This document shows positions 1 to 8,119 of a stretch of DNA of 22,571 nucleotides, piece after piece. The notes below the pieces were generated by a model. It did not search any database, was not told where the DNA came from, and worked only from the letters and a program-made list of their open reading frames with translations. The position numbers and the translations under genes are program-made. Within the stretch, counting starts at the first letter, position 1. Each line of letters starts with the position of its first letter. Source of the DNA: Thermaceae bacterium (GTDB lineage: Bacteria > Deinococcota > Deinococci > Deinococcales > Marinithermaceae); NCBI GenBank assembly GCA_015490435.1, contig WFXV01000045.1, forward strand, positions 1-22,571. Direction: 5' to 3'.

Positions 1-562
1 CGAAGTATCGGCGCTCGGAATCGCTCAAGAGCTCTGGGTTCCGCTCGCCTGTTTTTAGGATCTCTTCGAGCGCAGCCGCCGCCGACTGCATACGCCACTC
101 GTTCCAAGCGCGAAGAAAGTTTCGCTGTTCGAAGACATGGTAGCGCTCGGTAGGGTCGGGCATGGTACGAACCCGTTCGTGGCCAGTGATCACTTTCCCA
201 GCCGCATCGCGCTTGGTGCCGCCGACATAGACAAAGGTAAACCCGAGTCCAGCGAGTGCGAGCGAAAGCCCTGCGACCATCGTCTTGGTTCCGCCGGTGG
301 GGTCTACGAGTAGCTCCTTGGCCCCTTTCTCTTTGAGTATCCGATAAGCCTGGCGGCCCGCTCGGAACGCGGCATCCATGTCCTCCGGGTCTTCAACCTT
401 GAGGACGGTGTGGTCGGTATCTGGTAAGGCTGCAAGCGCCTCCGACACGTAGGCAAGCGAGGACGGGCTAGCCACGAAGACTACGAAGTCGGGACGGTGG
501 GCTTTAAGGCTGGCCACCAGGGGGCCGGCGGTCAGGCCTACGGTTTGTATTAGCGCCTTCAT
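1..562 (-). CDS. CARF-domain CRISPR ancillary protein (3' end outside window)
   Basis: An open frame runs from ATG at 562 to the window edge without a stop (187 codons). Residues 87-95 read DPTGGTKTM, and residues 110-132 form a YVGG...GHERV stretch. Both fit the CARF sensor fold of type III CRISPR ancillary proteins, closest by eye to the TIGR02710/Card1-like group. CARF domains bind the cyclic oligoadenylate made by Cas10 and switch on a linked nuclease or other effector. The effector domain lies beyond the edge, so its activity is unknown. The second of two in-frame ATGs is chosen because GGAGGT sits nine bases upstream of it, while the first abuts that motif. The gene overlaps the 3' end of cas6 by 59 bases and is the last visible gene of the operon. 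Confidence 0.8.
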   Translation of the reverse strand, partial: MKALIQTVGLTAGPLVASLKAHRPDFVVFVASPSSLAYVSEALAALPDTDHTVLKVEDPEDMDAAFRAGRQAYRILKEKGAKELLVDPTGGTKTMVAGLSLALAGLGFTFVYVGGTKRDAAGKVITGHERVRTMPDPTERYHVFEQRNFLRAWNEWRMQSAAAALEEILKTGERNPELLSDSERRYF

Positions 563-1282
563 GGAGTACATACCTCCGGGCGAGTCCGAAGCCGAGCGTT
601 GTTTTTGCCCCTACTCCAGAGAAAAACGCGAGCTCGCCAAGCCGCGAGAGCCAGCGCGCTTCTTCCTCGGTGGCTTTGGGTAGGTGCAGCGTCACCCGTC
701 CAACGAAGCCTACCGTGCGGCTGTGGGCGGTGGCGCTCAGGGTGCGGGTGTTCAGGTAGCGGGCGGTCGTGTATTCGACGAGCCGCTCGGCAACTTCTTT
801 TGGCACTGGCTCAGGCGCAAAAGCGTTCCAGTCGCGAATGAGTGAAGAGAGAATTAACCCTGGAGCGGGAATCGGGTAATTCGCTTCCTTGCGGCGGAAA
901 AAAGTGGGGGTTAGGAACTCAAGTGGAAGATCGGCACTCGGAGGCGCGGCTATGAGCTTGGTCCAGCTTTCCTTCCCCGACCAAGGATGCGCGTACTCGT
1001 AAATGGCGAGGACCCGGGGTTCTCGGGCAGCAGGGGCAGGGGGCGGTTCAAGTGGTTCCAAAGTATGCGAGCCACTTCCTCAAGGAGAGAATCCTTGAGG
1101 AAGGAGAGGCGAACCCAAACACCTGATTCGTCCTCCGCGGCCGCGAGCGCGAAAGGCTTGGGACCAGGCTGGCTATGAAGCTCGGGGAAGGACGGCGTAA
1201 GGGCATGGTATAGCCAGCCACGTAGCCTGATTGAAGCCGGCGGCCGTTCGGCGTCGAGTTGGAGGACGAAGGCTGCCGGCAT
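504..1282 (-). pseudogene. cas6: Cas6 CRISPR RNA endoribonuclease, frameshifted
   Basis: Two overlapping frames together make one Cas6 of about 259 residues, a normal length. The first (ATG at 1282, stop at 950) carries the N-terminal half, with H26, H36 and the KPF motif (residues 42-44). The second (open from a TTG at 1061 to the stop at 504) carries LEFLTPTFFR and the glycine-rich GVGAKTTLGFG loop typical of Cas6 C-termini. Moving between them needs a one-base correction. Adding one C to the CCCC run at 1016-1019 gives a smooth LPENPRVLAIYEY join; the C5 run at 1039-1043 is another candidate. Cas6 cuts CRISPR precursor RNA within repeats. It follows cmr6 by four bases. The shift could be a real mutation, programmed slippage or a sequencing error, and sequence alone cannot decide. 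Confidence 0.85.
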
Positions 1283-1286
1283 GGGT

Positions 1287-2348
1287 TTAAAGCCCGAGCT
1301 TTTCCATGAGGGCGTTGAGCTTAGGGTCTTTTTTGCGCGCCTTTCCTAGCATATGATGGCCAAGCTCCTTCGCCTTTTCCGCTTTGAGGAAGGCCTCGAG
1401 CTCTGACTTTTCTTGATCCGGAAGACCACTCCAAAGCTCGGCGATTTTCTGCATGCGATGAACGATGTCGTTCGACCATCTCAGGTAGCGTGCTCGCTCA
1501 AGGGCGTCTTCGAGGACTTTACTGCGGGCGGGCTTGAGCTGGGAGAAAGGCTTGAGGTCAAAGCGGCCGTAGCCGGTGGTTGTTTTGGCGCCGATGCCCG
1601 CCTCACGCAGGGCGAGGCGGAGGAGCTCAGCGGCGAGCCCGAGCCACTTTAGAGCCTCGGGCAAGTCCTCTTCGGCCACAGGGTTAAGCCCAAGTGCAAA
1701 CAGAAAGCGCCCCCGCGCGGTAATGAAAGGAACCGGATTGGGCGAGTCCCAGTCCGCGGGGGGTTCGCCCTCACCCCGGTAGTACTCGGGGTGGTGGACG
1801 GTGACGATGTCCTTATCAAGCTGGTATTTCCCAGGGAGGGGTAGGGCGTCGTAGAAGACGATCAGGCCGCTTTGCTCGGTGTCGCCGAAAAGCGCTCTTT
1901 GGTAGTTGCCGCGCTTGGTTTTCCCGCCGTCAAACTTGCGGGACCATTTTTCCTCGTCTACGAGGTGGGTCGCTGCGTAGCTGCTCGCGAGCCCTTTTAG
2001 CGCTGAGCCGGGGATGTAGGGCACGCCGTAGGTGCGGTGGAGGGTGACGGAGGTCTCTAGCACGGAGTTGGCCCCAAGGCCGACAACGAAGCGCCCAAGC
2101 GCTTCCCCCTCGGCCACGTAAACCGGGCCAGGCGCATGTATCAGACTCTGCCTATAGCGCTCGAAAAACGCTTTGTAAGCTATGGGCTCGGCGATATCCA
2201 CAACCTGCTCCACGAGCGTGGTTTTGGCCGCCGTGTCTTCTTTGTCGGTGGTCTGAATGAATTTGTCGAGCCAAAGCCCGGGGTGTGTAGTGGATAAGGC
2301 CTTCTCTAAGCCTTGAAGGCTTTCCCGGCGCGTGGAGGGGTATTTCAT
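1287..2348 (-). CDS. cmr6: Type III-B RAMP protein Cmr6
   Basis: Cmr6 is a RAMP subunit near the 3' end of the crRNA in the Cmr effector complex. The 353-residue product has the N-terminal RAMP motif GVPYIPGSALKG (108-119), a VHHPEYY segment (184-190) and the C-terminal glycine-rich loop GIGAKTTTGYGRF (251-263). The frame stays open upstream to 2399, but the ATG at 2348 is preferred: AAGGGGGTGG sits just before it, and it overlaps the cmr5 stop in TAATG, a usual coupling arrangement. The C-terminal 90 residues are charged and helical-looking, beyond the RAMP core. Length and motifs suggest an intact gene. Confidence 0.92.
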   Translation of the reverse strand: MKYPSTRRESLQGLEKALSTTHPGLWLDKFIQTTDKEDTAAKTTLVEQVVDIAEPIAYKAFFERYRQSLIHAPGPVYVAEGEALGRFVVGLGANSVLETSVTLHRTYGVPYIPGSALKGLASSYAATHLVDEEKWSRKFDGGKTKRGNYQRALFGDTEQSGLIVFYDALPLPGKYQLDKDIVTVHHPEYYRGEGEPPADWDSPNPVPFITARGRFLFALGLNPVAEEDLPEALKWLGLAAELLRLALREAGIGAKTTTGYGRFDLKPFSQLKPARSKVLEDALERARYLRWSNDIVHRMQKIAELWSGLPDQEKSELEAFLKAEKAKELGHHMLGKARKKDPKLNALMEKLGL

Positions 2349-2737
2349 TAATCCACCCCCTTGGCTTTCAGGATGCTTTGGGCGAAGCGCTTGAACCAAT
2401 CAGCCACGGCCAGGGTTTCCCGGGTGAGGTGGAGGTAGTGGGGCAGGTCGGCAGTCCGTGCCTGTTTAAAGAGCCACCTGAAGGCCTGTTCACGGTCCTC
2501 TTCGTCATGTTGGTTGAGCTTTGCAAGGACTGCAGCCAAGTCGTAAACAAAGTCTCGGTGCTCTTCCTTACCCCTGGAGTCTACGAAGGCCAGCGCCTGC
2601 ATCAGCCCGGCACTGCGCACCAGCGCGGGGAAACGAAGCGCCATGCTGCCGTAGTTGTCGCGGTAGGACTGGTCGCGATCTGCATAGGGCTTAAGGGTCT
2701 TGTAGACCAGCTCGGCCCTTCGCTGCTCGCGAGTCAT
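2348..2737 (-). CDS. cmr5: Type III-B small subunit Cmr5
   Basis: The 129-residue, largely helical protein fits Cmr5, the small subunit that forms the minor filament along the target RNA. Supporting features are the N-terminal RRAELVYKTL segment, the YGSMALRFPALVRSAGLMQAL block (about 29-49) and the position between cmr4 and cmr6. Its ATG overlaps the cmr4 stop by four bases (ATGA, 2734-2737), and its TAA shares a base with the cmr6 ATG, so all three are probably translationally coupled. No lesion is visible. Confidence 0.92.
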   Translation of the reverse strand: MTREQRRAELVYKTLKPYADRDQSYRDNYGSMALRFPALVRSAGLMQALAFVDSRGKEEHRDFVYDLAAVLAKLNQHDEEDREQAFRWLFKQARTADLPHYLHLTRETLAVADWFKRFAQSILKAKGVD

Positions 2738-3612
2738 GGGTTCACCCCCACCAGGATCATTCGCGAGAGCCCCCGCCCCACGGTGGCGTTGCCGCCGAAC
2801 TGGAGGGTGTGGCCAGTGAGCTCTTCGATTTGCTCCAGCACCTCCGCTGCTCCGGTCAGGTCATCGGGTGGGGACGTATTCCAGGGGCTGCTGGCGGCGA
2901 GAACGCCGTAGAGGATGCTCTCGGTGGGGATATTTTCTTCAAACCAGAGGGCTCCCTGGGCCACGGTCTTGGTACGTTCGTCAATGCGGATGCGGGTGAC
3001 GATCTCTAGAGCCGTTTCAAGGAGAAAGCTCATTGCGTCATCGTGCAGGTAGAGAAGGCGGCTGGCAAGGGGAACTTCCTCCCCCAAGCGCTGGGCCAGC
3101 CAGTCTTCCCAGGCTTTAAGCTCCCCGCATGGTTTTGCGGTGAAGTCCAGGTCTTCGAGGTATACCTTGCTGTTATGAACGAGCGCTTCGCCAGTCGTGC
3201 AGGCCTCTGTGATGCTCCCTGGCGCGGTGGGGAGGCTTGGCAGTTCCGAGAGGCCGGCGAGCTCGGACTCGCGCTTGAAACGCTCTAGGATGAAGGGGCT
3301 TGTGGCATAGGCAAAGAGTCCCTTGTAGCTGCGCACTGGCAGCAAAAGGAGCTTGGCATCACCAAAGTAAGCTGCTCCGGCGTGCTCATGCGCGTGCTCG
3401 GTGTCGGGGCCAAAGATGGCCGTCACTTTGGCAGGGTCCCATTTGCGCCGAGCCAGGTCACGGAGTACGCCCTTGACCGAGCTGCCTGGAAGGTAGGGGA
3501 TACCGGTGGCCTTCTCCCGGGCCACGGGAAGGTCTACGCCGCCTACGCCTTGCCCCACGCCCGGATGCAATGGGCTGAGGGCGTGGATGAAGTATGGGGT
3601 GTTCTTGGTCAT
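2734..3612 (-). CDS. cmr4: Type III-B backbone RNase subunit Cmr4
   Basis: Cmr4 forms the repeated backbone of the Cmr complex and cuts bound target RNA at six-base intervals. The 292-residue product starts with a typical HALSPLHPGVGQGVGG segment. The loop Asp in VDLPVARE is D27, the place of the catalytic aspartate in this family. GIPYLPGSSVKGVLRD (37-52) is the RAMP signature, and GGNATVGRG (273-281) is the C-terminal glycine-rich loop. The start overlaps the cmr1 stop by four bases (ATGA), and the end overlaps the cmr5 start in the same way. The gene looks intact and the catalytic residue is kept, so target RNA cleavage should be possible if the complex assembles. Confidence 0.94.
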   Translation of the reverse strand: MTKNTPYFIHALSPLHPGVGQGVGGVDLPVAREKATGIPYLPGSSVKGVLRDLARRKWDPAKVTAIFGPDTEHAHEHAGAAYFGDAKLLLLPVRSYKGLFAYATSPFILERFKRESELAGLSELPSLPTAPGSITEACTTGEALVHNSKVYLEDLDFTAKPCGELKAWEDWLAQRLGEEVPLASRLLYLHDDAMSFLLETALEIVTRIRIDERTKTVAQGALWFEENIPTESILYGVLAASSPWNTSPPDDLTGAAEVLEQIEELTGHTLQFGGNATVGRGLSRMILVGVNP

Positions 3613-4835
3613 CGCTTACAACCTCCTTTCAGCCATTCCACGAACGCTAAAACGGGGTCGGCCAGGCCGCCCACCCTAGCGAGCGGCTCGATAGCTTGGG
3701 CTTCGTCGGGCTCAAGCTCAACCTCAACCCTCGGATACCTTTTCTTGCCAACTTCCAGAAGGTGGGGCTCTGGAAGCCTACGGTTACCTTCAAGCACATA
3801 GACCAGCGTGGGCCCGTCCTTGCCCAGCGGGCGAAAGGCCAAAGGGCTGGCGTGGCGCTCGAGGCTTTCGCCCTTGAGGGTCGAGTCTGGTGGGTCTTGC
3901 TTGTCCTTGAAGTGAAAGATGATGGGTAAGCCAAACTGGCCCCGCGGGAACTTGTCAATGAGGTTCTCCTGTTTGGGGGCGTGCCGAGGGTCCCATTTGC
4001 CAGTGAGCCTGCGTATCGCGTCGGGCTCGGGCCACCGACTACGCCCGGGGTTTCTCCGATCGTCGCGGGTGCGCCACTGCCGGAAGCGCTCGTAGCACTG
4101 CACGGTTTCCTGCCAGCGTTTGGGGTGTAAATAGATCACGCTGTCCGGCGTTAGGTGGGGAACATTCTCAGGCCACCCCTCCCGCCGACTATAGCGCTCT
4201 AAGTTCTCACGAATCGTTGTCTTGCTGATCGGGTCCGCCTTGCTTCTTTGAAAAGCGCCAAAGCCCCGGCGAGTGCGGCCGCCGATGCCGCCAAACGTTT
4301 CCCAGGCCCAAAGGGCAGCCGTGATCTCTTCCTCTAAAGACGTGGGAAAACGAAGTCGAAGCTTGAAGCTAATACCTACGCGGACGGGATGGTTGCGGGG
4401 GTCCTCCTGCGTTTGCCGCAAAGGAAAGGCCACGTACCCTGGGGCGATCTCCGGATGGTTCTTGGGAAAGCGCTTTCCCTCCTGCTTGGTAAAGGGGTAT
4501 TTTTCTACACCGGGGTCGAGCGTTTCTACCTCGATCGATACACGGGACGCTTGTTGCTTTTGCGTGATTCCGCCCCAGATCCCTTCCTCTGTTTTGAGAA
4601 GGGTACTCAGGTCCCCTTCTGCCTGCCAACCGCGAATGGCCCGCCACCAAAAGCGGAGGTGGCCTTTGACCTCGCTGGGGCGGACGATAGTCACCGAGTC
4701 CGCCTGACGCGGCTCTTCGCCCCCGCCGAAGAGCGGGGTGATGAGCTGGTACTCGTGGTTTATTTCCTTCCAAGCGTCGGTTTTTTGTTTCAAGGCTTCT
4801 GCAATGTCGCTTGGCGGATTTTGGGGTACTTGCAT
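3609..4835 (-). CDS. cmr1: Type III-B RAMP protein Cmr1
   Basis: Cmr1 caps the end of the Cmr filament near the crRNA 3' end. The 408-residue product has the Cmr1 signature YQLITPLFGGG (29-39), followed by VKGHLRFWWRA (56-66). Its glycine-rich loop GGIGGRTRRGFGAF (182-195) fits a RAMP fold. AAGGAG lies six bases before the ATG, and the gene starts three bases after the end of cmr3. The C-terminal half (about 200-408) is variable in this family and shows no motif I recognise. The gene is complete, with no stop or frame break. Confidence 0.94.
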   Translation of the reverse strand: MQVPQNPPSDIAEALKQKTDAWKEINHEYQLITPLFGGGEEPRQADSVTIVRPSEVKGHLRFWWRAIRGWQAEGDLSTLLKTEEGIWGGITQKQQASRVSIEVETLDPGVEKYPFTKQEGKRFPKNHPEIAPGYVAFPLRQTQEDPRNHPVRVGISFKLRLRFPTSLEEEITAALWAWETFGGIGGRTRRGFGAFQRSKADPISKTTIRENLERYSRREGWPENVPHLTPDSVIYLHPKRWQETVQCYERFRQWRTRDDRRNPGRSRWPEPDAIRRLTGKWDPRHAPKQENLIDKFPRGQFGLPIIFHFKDKQDPPDSTLKGESLERHASPLAFRPLGKDGPTLVYVLEGNRRLPEPHLLEVGKKRYPRVEVELEPDEAQAIEPLARVGGLADPVLAFVEWLKGGCKR

Positions 4836-4838
4836 GGC

Positions 4839-6029
4839 TTACTCCTTTTCTGGGGTCCAGGCCCCTAGTACCGTGAGCCCGAAGCCGTCGTGTTGGTCTT
4901 CTTGTGGTTGCAGTGGTAGGGGACGAAGCCAAAGTGCCTCAACCCACTCCTTGATCGCTTCCATACCAGGGTCACCTTGAAGCTCGATAAAGTAGACGCT
5001 TCCTGCGGGTACCAGCCGTCGGCTGGGTTTGGGTGATTCTTCCAAAAGATCCCATCCCGAGACCGTGACCGGCCGGCCCACCGCTGCGGCGACAAGCTTT
5101 ACCCGCAGGTCGGCCAGGGTGAAAACGTGGCTGGGCTCCATCGGCGGCAGGTAAGGGGGATTGCTATCTAAGTGAGCAGGCGTCGCCAGGATCAAGCGGG
5201 CGCGCTTGGTCCGCTGGATGGTTTGGATGAGCCTTTCGGGCGGCTTGGGGATGGCGATTTCCTTACTCCCCAACACCCAGGCGGCGAGCCGGCGTTCCCC
5301 CCCTAGGGGATGGAAGCCGGTGAGCGCGTCGAGGGGTAGACCCTCGGCCTCCACCCGGGCGAGCAACCCCAGTTCGCGCGCTGCAGAAAGCTTTTTCTCT
5401 TCCGAGGGGTTGTGAAGGAACACAAGGCCCTCGGTTTCAAAAAGCATGCTCTCTTCCGCGGTGGAGGTGTCGGGGTTGATTTTGACGTGGGTCCGGTACT
5501 CCCTGGGAAGTCCGGCGACGCCGAGCTCGTGGGGGGCGATCTCCTCCTCGCTGCTGATGCTTTCAAGCAACTACTGCTCGTAGCGCTCCCAGCGCCAAAA
5601 GTTGGGCATGGGTTCTGGTTTGCCCTCGGGTAGGTCGCCCATGAGGGGGGCAAGGCCCTCAGGCATGTTCCAAAGGATACCGTTTGGTGGTGTTCCAGGT
5701 TTTAAACGGAAGAGCCGCGGGTTCCCCTGTTCTTCCTTTTTCATAAAAACGGCGTCAAACGGCGCCGGGATTAAGACCTCGCCGTTTTTGCGGTCGAAAA
5801 GCAGTGGCCCGTGAACGGCCACTTCTTTTTTAAGACCGTTCCATCGCCCTTCCCCGGGCCGATAGCCCCGGGCCTCTCCGATCCGCCCCCGGACGGCGCC
5901 GGCCAGAGTCTGGGGCATGGGGAAGGGAAAACCGCGCACCTTGGCTCCCGGAAAGGCGCTGAAAGGCCTGCCGTCGCGGAAGACGAGGGGGTCGCGGGGA
6001 AGGATTTCTAACCACGTGGCTAGTCGCAT
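4839..6029 (-). pseudogene. cmr3: Cmr3, interrupted by one in-frame amber codon
   Basis: Cmr3 binds the 5' handle of the crRNA and contacts Cas10. The first 152 codons (6029-5574) include PRDPLVFRDGRPF and GFPFPMPQTLAGAVRG, typical of the Cmr3 N-terminus. A TAG at 5573-5571 follows, then the same frame continues from TTG (5570) for 243 codons to 4839, with GVAGLPREYRTHVKI and TAEESMLFETEGLVF, the usual middle of Cmr3. Without the TAG the protein would be 396 residues, a normal length. AGGAGG precedes the first ATG, which overlaps cas10 by ten bases. The only purine-rich motif before the TTG (GGGAG) is about 15 bases away, so any restart would rely on coupling. Readthrough, a two-piece protein, a null mutation and a base-call error all remain possible. 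Confidence 0.88.
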
Positions 6030-7894
6030 GGTTTTGCCTCCTGCTCTTGTTTGAACCCAGGCTTTCGAGCTAGCGCAAAGGCCCGGGCAAAGTGTCGCGC
6101 GGCGATGAGCTCACTGGCAAGTGCTTTAGCCTGATCAGCCCCTCGTTCTAAACGGGCTCTGAGTTCTTCTTTTGCCTTTCCAGCTACCTTACCTTTGCGT
6201 TCGAGCGTACGCACCGCCTCATCAGGAAGCGCCTCCTGCAGTGTTCCTACATTCATCAGCTCTGCCAGTTCACGAAGCTCGTAGGCCCAGCCCATAGGGA
6301 TTTGGCCTTCGTGGAGCCAGCGCGCGTAGGTCTCAAGCCGCTTGTCTATCGGGTCTTCTTCGTCCCATTGCCCTTTGACCAGCAGCTCGACGCCAGAGCG
6401 CGGGGCCACGATGACGGCGAGGGAATTGCGCTTTTCCTTGGCTGCCTTTTCCGCTTTACGGGCGAGGTTTAAGGCTTCGCCGAGGTCGTAGAGGTGGTGG
6501 ACGACGGCAAGACCAACGGAAAAGGTGGGAGAAATTCTCGTCGCGGTGGTCTCGTCTTCAATCTTAAACTTCTGCATACGTGATTTGAAGGTGTCTGCGA
6601 GCTTCTTGGCGCATTCAAGGGCGGTGTGTAGAGGGAGAAGGGCTAAAACGTCGTCCCCGCCCGAGTAAACGAGGGAGCCAAGGCATTCCGGGCCTTCGAC
6701 GATATCGCGTACACCTTTGGCAAACTTTGCCAGGTCAATCGAGAGCTCGCGCTGTCTTTCTGGGCCGAAGGCGGCAAGGGCGTCGATGACCTTGCCCATG
6801 TGGTCGCCGTCGGCGTGGAGAATGGCGTAGTAGGGGTAGGGCTCTGTCCCCACCTCCTTAAAGATCCTCGCCGCTTCCCTCTGTGCATCGCGTAGCGAGC
6901 TTCCTTCTAAGCCAAACTCGCTGTAGCGGGTGGGGAAGAGAAGACGGGGGTCAAGCTTATCGAAGAGCTCGAAAAACGCCTTGGGATTCCAACTTTCTAT
7001 ATTTTCCAAGTTGTGGTTGGCTGCAAGATTTTTGAAGCCCTGAATGAGCTCCTCGCGTTTGTCCTTGTTTAACCCTTGGAGGAACGGAAGCGCGGCCATG
7101 TGGGTCGTGCTCGCAAAGCTTCGGGGGAACTTTTCTCCGTTTTTCTCTTGTTGGCCTTGCAGATAGAGCCGCTTGAGTAGGTCTACGCCCGAGAGCTCTT
7201 CGCCTGGCCTCAGCCCTAGGGAGAGCTTGGCTCTGGTGTGTTGCCTTTGGATAGATTCGGGAGGTTCTTTGCCGAACACCCAGCGGAGGGAGGTAATGCT
7301 TTCCAGCGCTCCATCGAGCGAGCTCTTAGGAACCGCCTTGCTCCAGGCGTCGGCCGGGGCAAAGTCGCGCAGGCTTTTGCGCCCGTTCATTAGCTTATAG
7401 ATCCGCTTTCGGCTTTGTTGGTAGTTGTCTTTATCTGCGTTGAAGGGTAGTGCGACCCAGTAGAACTCTAAAAGTTGCTCCACTTGGGCAAGGCCAGCCC
7501 TTTGTGCTTCTTCGCTGGGAACCACTCCCCACTTGCCTCCGGCCGTTGTGTTTCGGGCAATGTTGAGTTTTTTCTCAGCTTCCTTTTTTAAAAAGTCGCG
7601 CACGTCGTGCTCGATTTCGTTCATGAATTTTCTAAGTTCGTCAGGTGTCCTCGGTTTTTGCAGGTGCGCGAGAATTACGTTCGCAATCCCTGCTTCCTTG
7701 AGTTCTTCCAAGGGAGTGTTTTTACTTGGAGCGGGGAAGATGAGTAAAGCTCCGTCGTCTTCTAGAGACTTTGCAACTTGATGGGCCGCATTTGAAAGCA
7801 ATCGGCTACCTGCATAAAGGTCTCGCGTGCGGCGAGCGGTGGCGATGAACCCTTGCACCGGCCCCAGATTGATGAGTAAGAGGTATTTATGCAT
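6020..7894 (-). CDS. cas10: Cas10/Cmr2, type III-B signature subunit without HD domain
   Basis: Cas10 makes cyclic oligoadenylate when the complex binds target RNA. The 624-residue product begins directly with the first palm region: residues 11-34 hold GPVQGFIATARRTRDLY and AGSRLLS, the classic Cmr2 opening. Residues 360-368 are HADGDHMGK, and SGGDD places the GGDD cyclase motif at 412-415. No HD nuclease domain precedes the palm, and I find no paired CxxC zinc-ribbon cysteines; only three cysteines are seen. ATG at 7894 is chosen over the in-frame GTG at 7906 because GGGGGGTG sits just upstream of the ATG. It is the first gene of the operon. Signalling activity seems possible, but DNA cutting through an HD domain does not. 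Confidence 0.95.
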   Translation of the reverse strand: MHKYLLLINLGPVQGFIATARRTRDLYAGSRLLSNAAHQVAKSLEDDGALLIFPAPSKNTPLEELKEAGIANVILAHLQKPRTPDELRKFMNEIEHDVRDFLKKEAEKKLNIARNTTAGGKWGVVPSEEAQRAGLAQVEQLLEFYWVALPFNADKDNYQQSRKRIYKLMNGRKSLRDFAPADAWSKAVPKSSLDGALESITSLRWVFGKEPPESIQRQHTRAKLSLGLRPGEELSGVDLLKRLYLQGQQEKNGEKFPRSFASTTHMAALPFLQGLNKDKREELIQGFKNLAANHNLENIESWNPKAFFELFDKLDPRLLFPTRYSEFGLEGSSLRDAQREAARIFKEVGTEPYPYYAILHADGDHMGKVIDALAAFGPERQRELSIDLAKFAKGVRDIVEGPECLGSLVYSGGDDVLALLPLHTALECAKKLADTFKSRMQKFKIEDETTATRISPTFSVGLAVVHHLYDLGEALNLARKAEKAAKEKRNSLAVIVAPRSGVELLVKGQWDEEDPIDKRLETYARWLHEGQIPMGWAYELRELAELMNVGTLQEALPDEAVRTLERKGKVAGKAKEELRARLERGADQAKALASELIAARHFARAFALARKPGFKQEQEAKPCD

Positions 7895-8119
7895 CGCACC
7901 CCCCACGGAAACAGGATGAAAGCCCGTTTTGCACGTAATGATATACCCAGGCGGCGCAAACCTTTGGTCATATTTCGGACCGACGGGGCTCTCTCTTGGG
8001 TTCGGCGCCGAATGGGGCGGGGTGCGTGTTTAGGCCTCGGTATGAGATTTCGCAGGTTGAAAAGCCTGCTTTTGCGAGCCGGTGGGGGTGGAGGCTTGGA
8101 GCCTGCGCGGGGAAAGAGG
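7895..8119. other. Upstream region of the cas operon and compositional boundary
   Basis: This 225-base gap holds no gene I can support. It separates the AT-richer cas operon from the GC-rich chromosome. It contains a perfect 12-base palindrome, TTCGGCGCCGAA (8001-8012), and two short hairpins near the citE stop: AGGCT/AGCCT (8092-8104) and GCAGG/CCTGC (about 8052-8069), neither followed by a T-run. A TATATC about 60 bases before the cas10 start on the minus strand could be a -10 box, but no good -35 lies 16-18 bases upstream of it. No CRISPR repeats were seen. Confidence 0.4.

Noticed and set aside
8041..8104. Hairpins as a citE terminator
   Set aside because: The stems are only five bases and no T-run follows, so I did not call a terminator.
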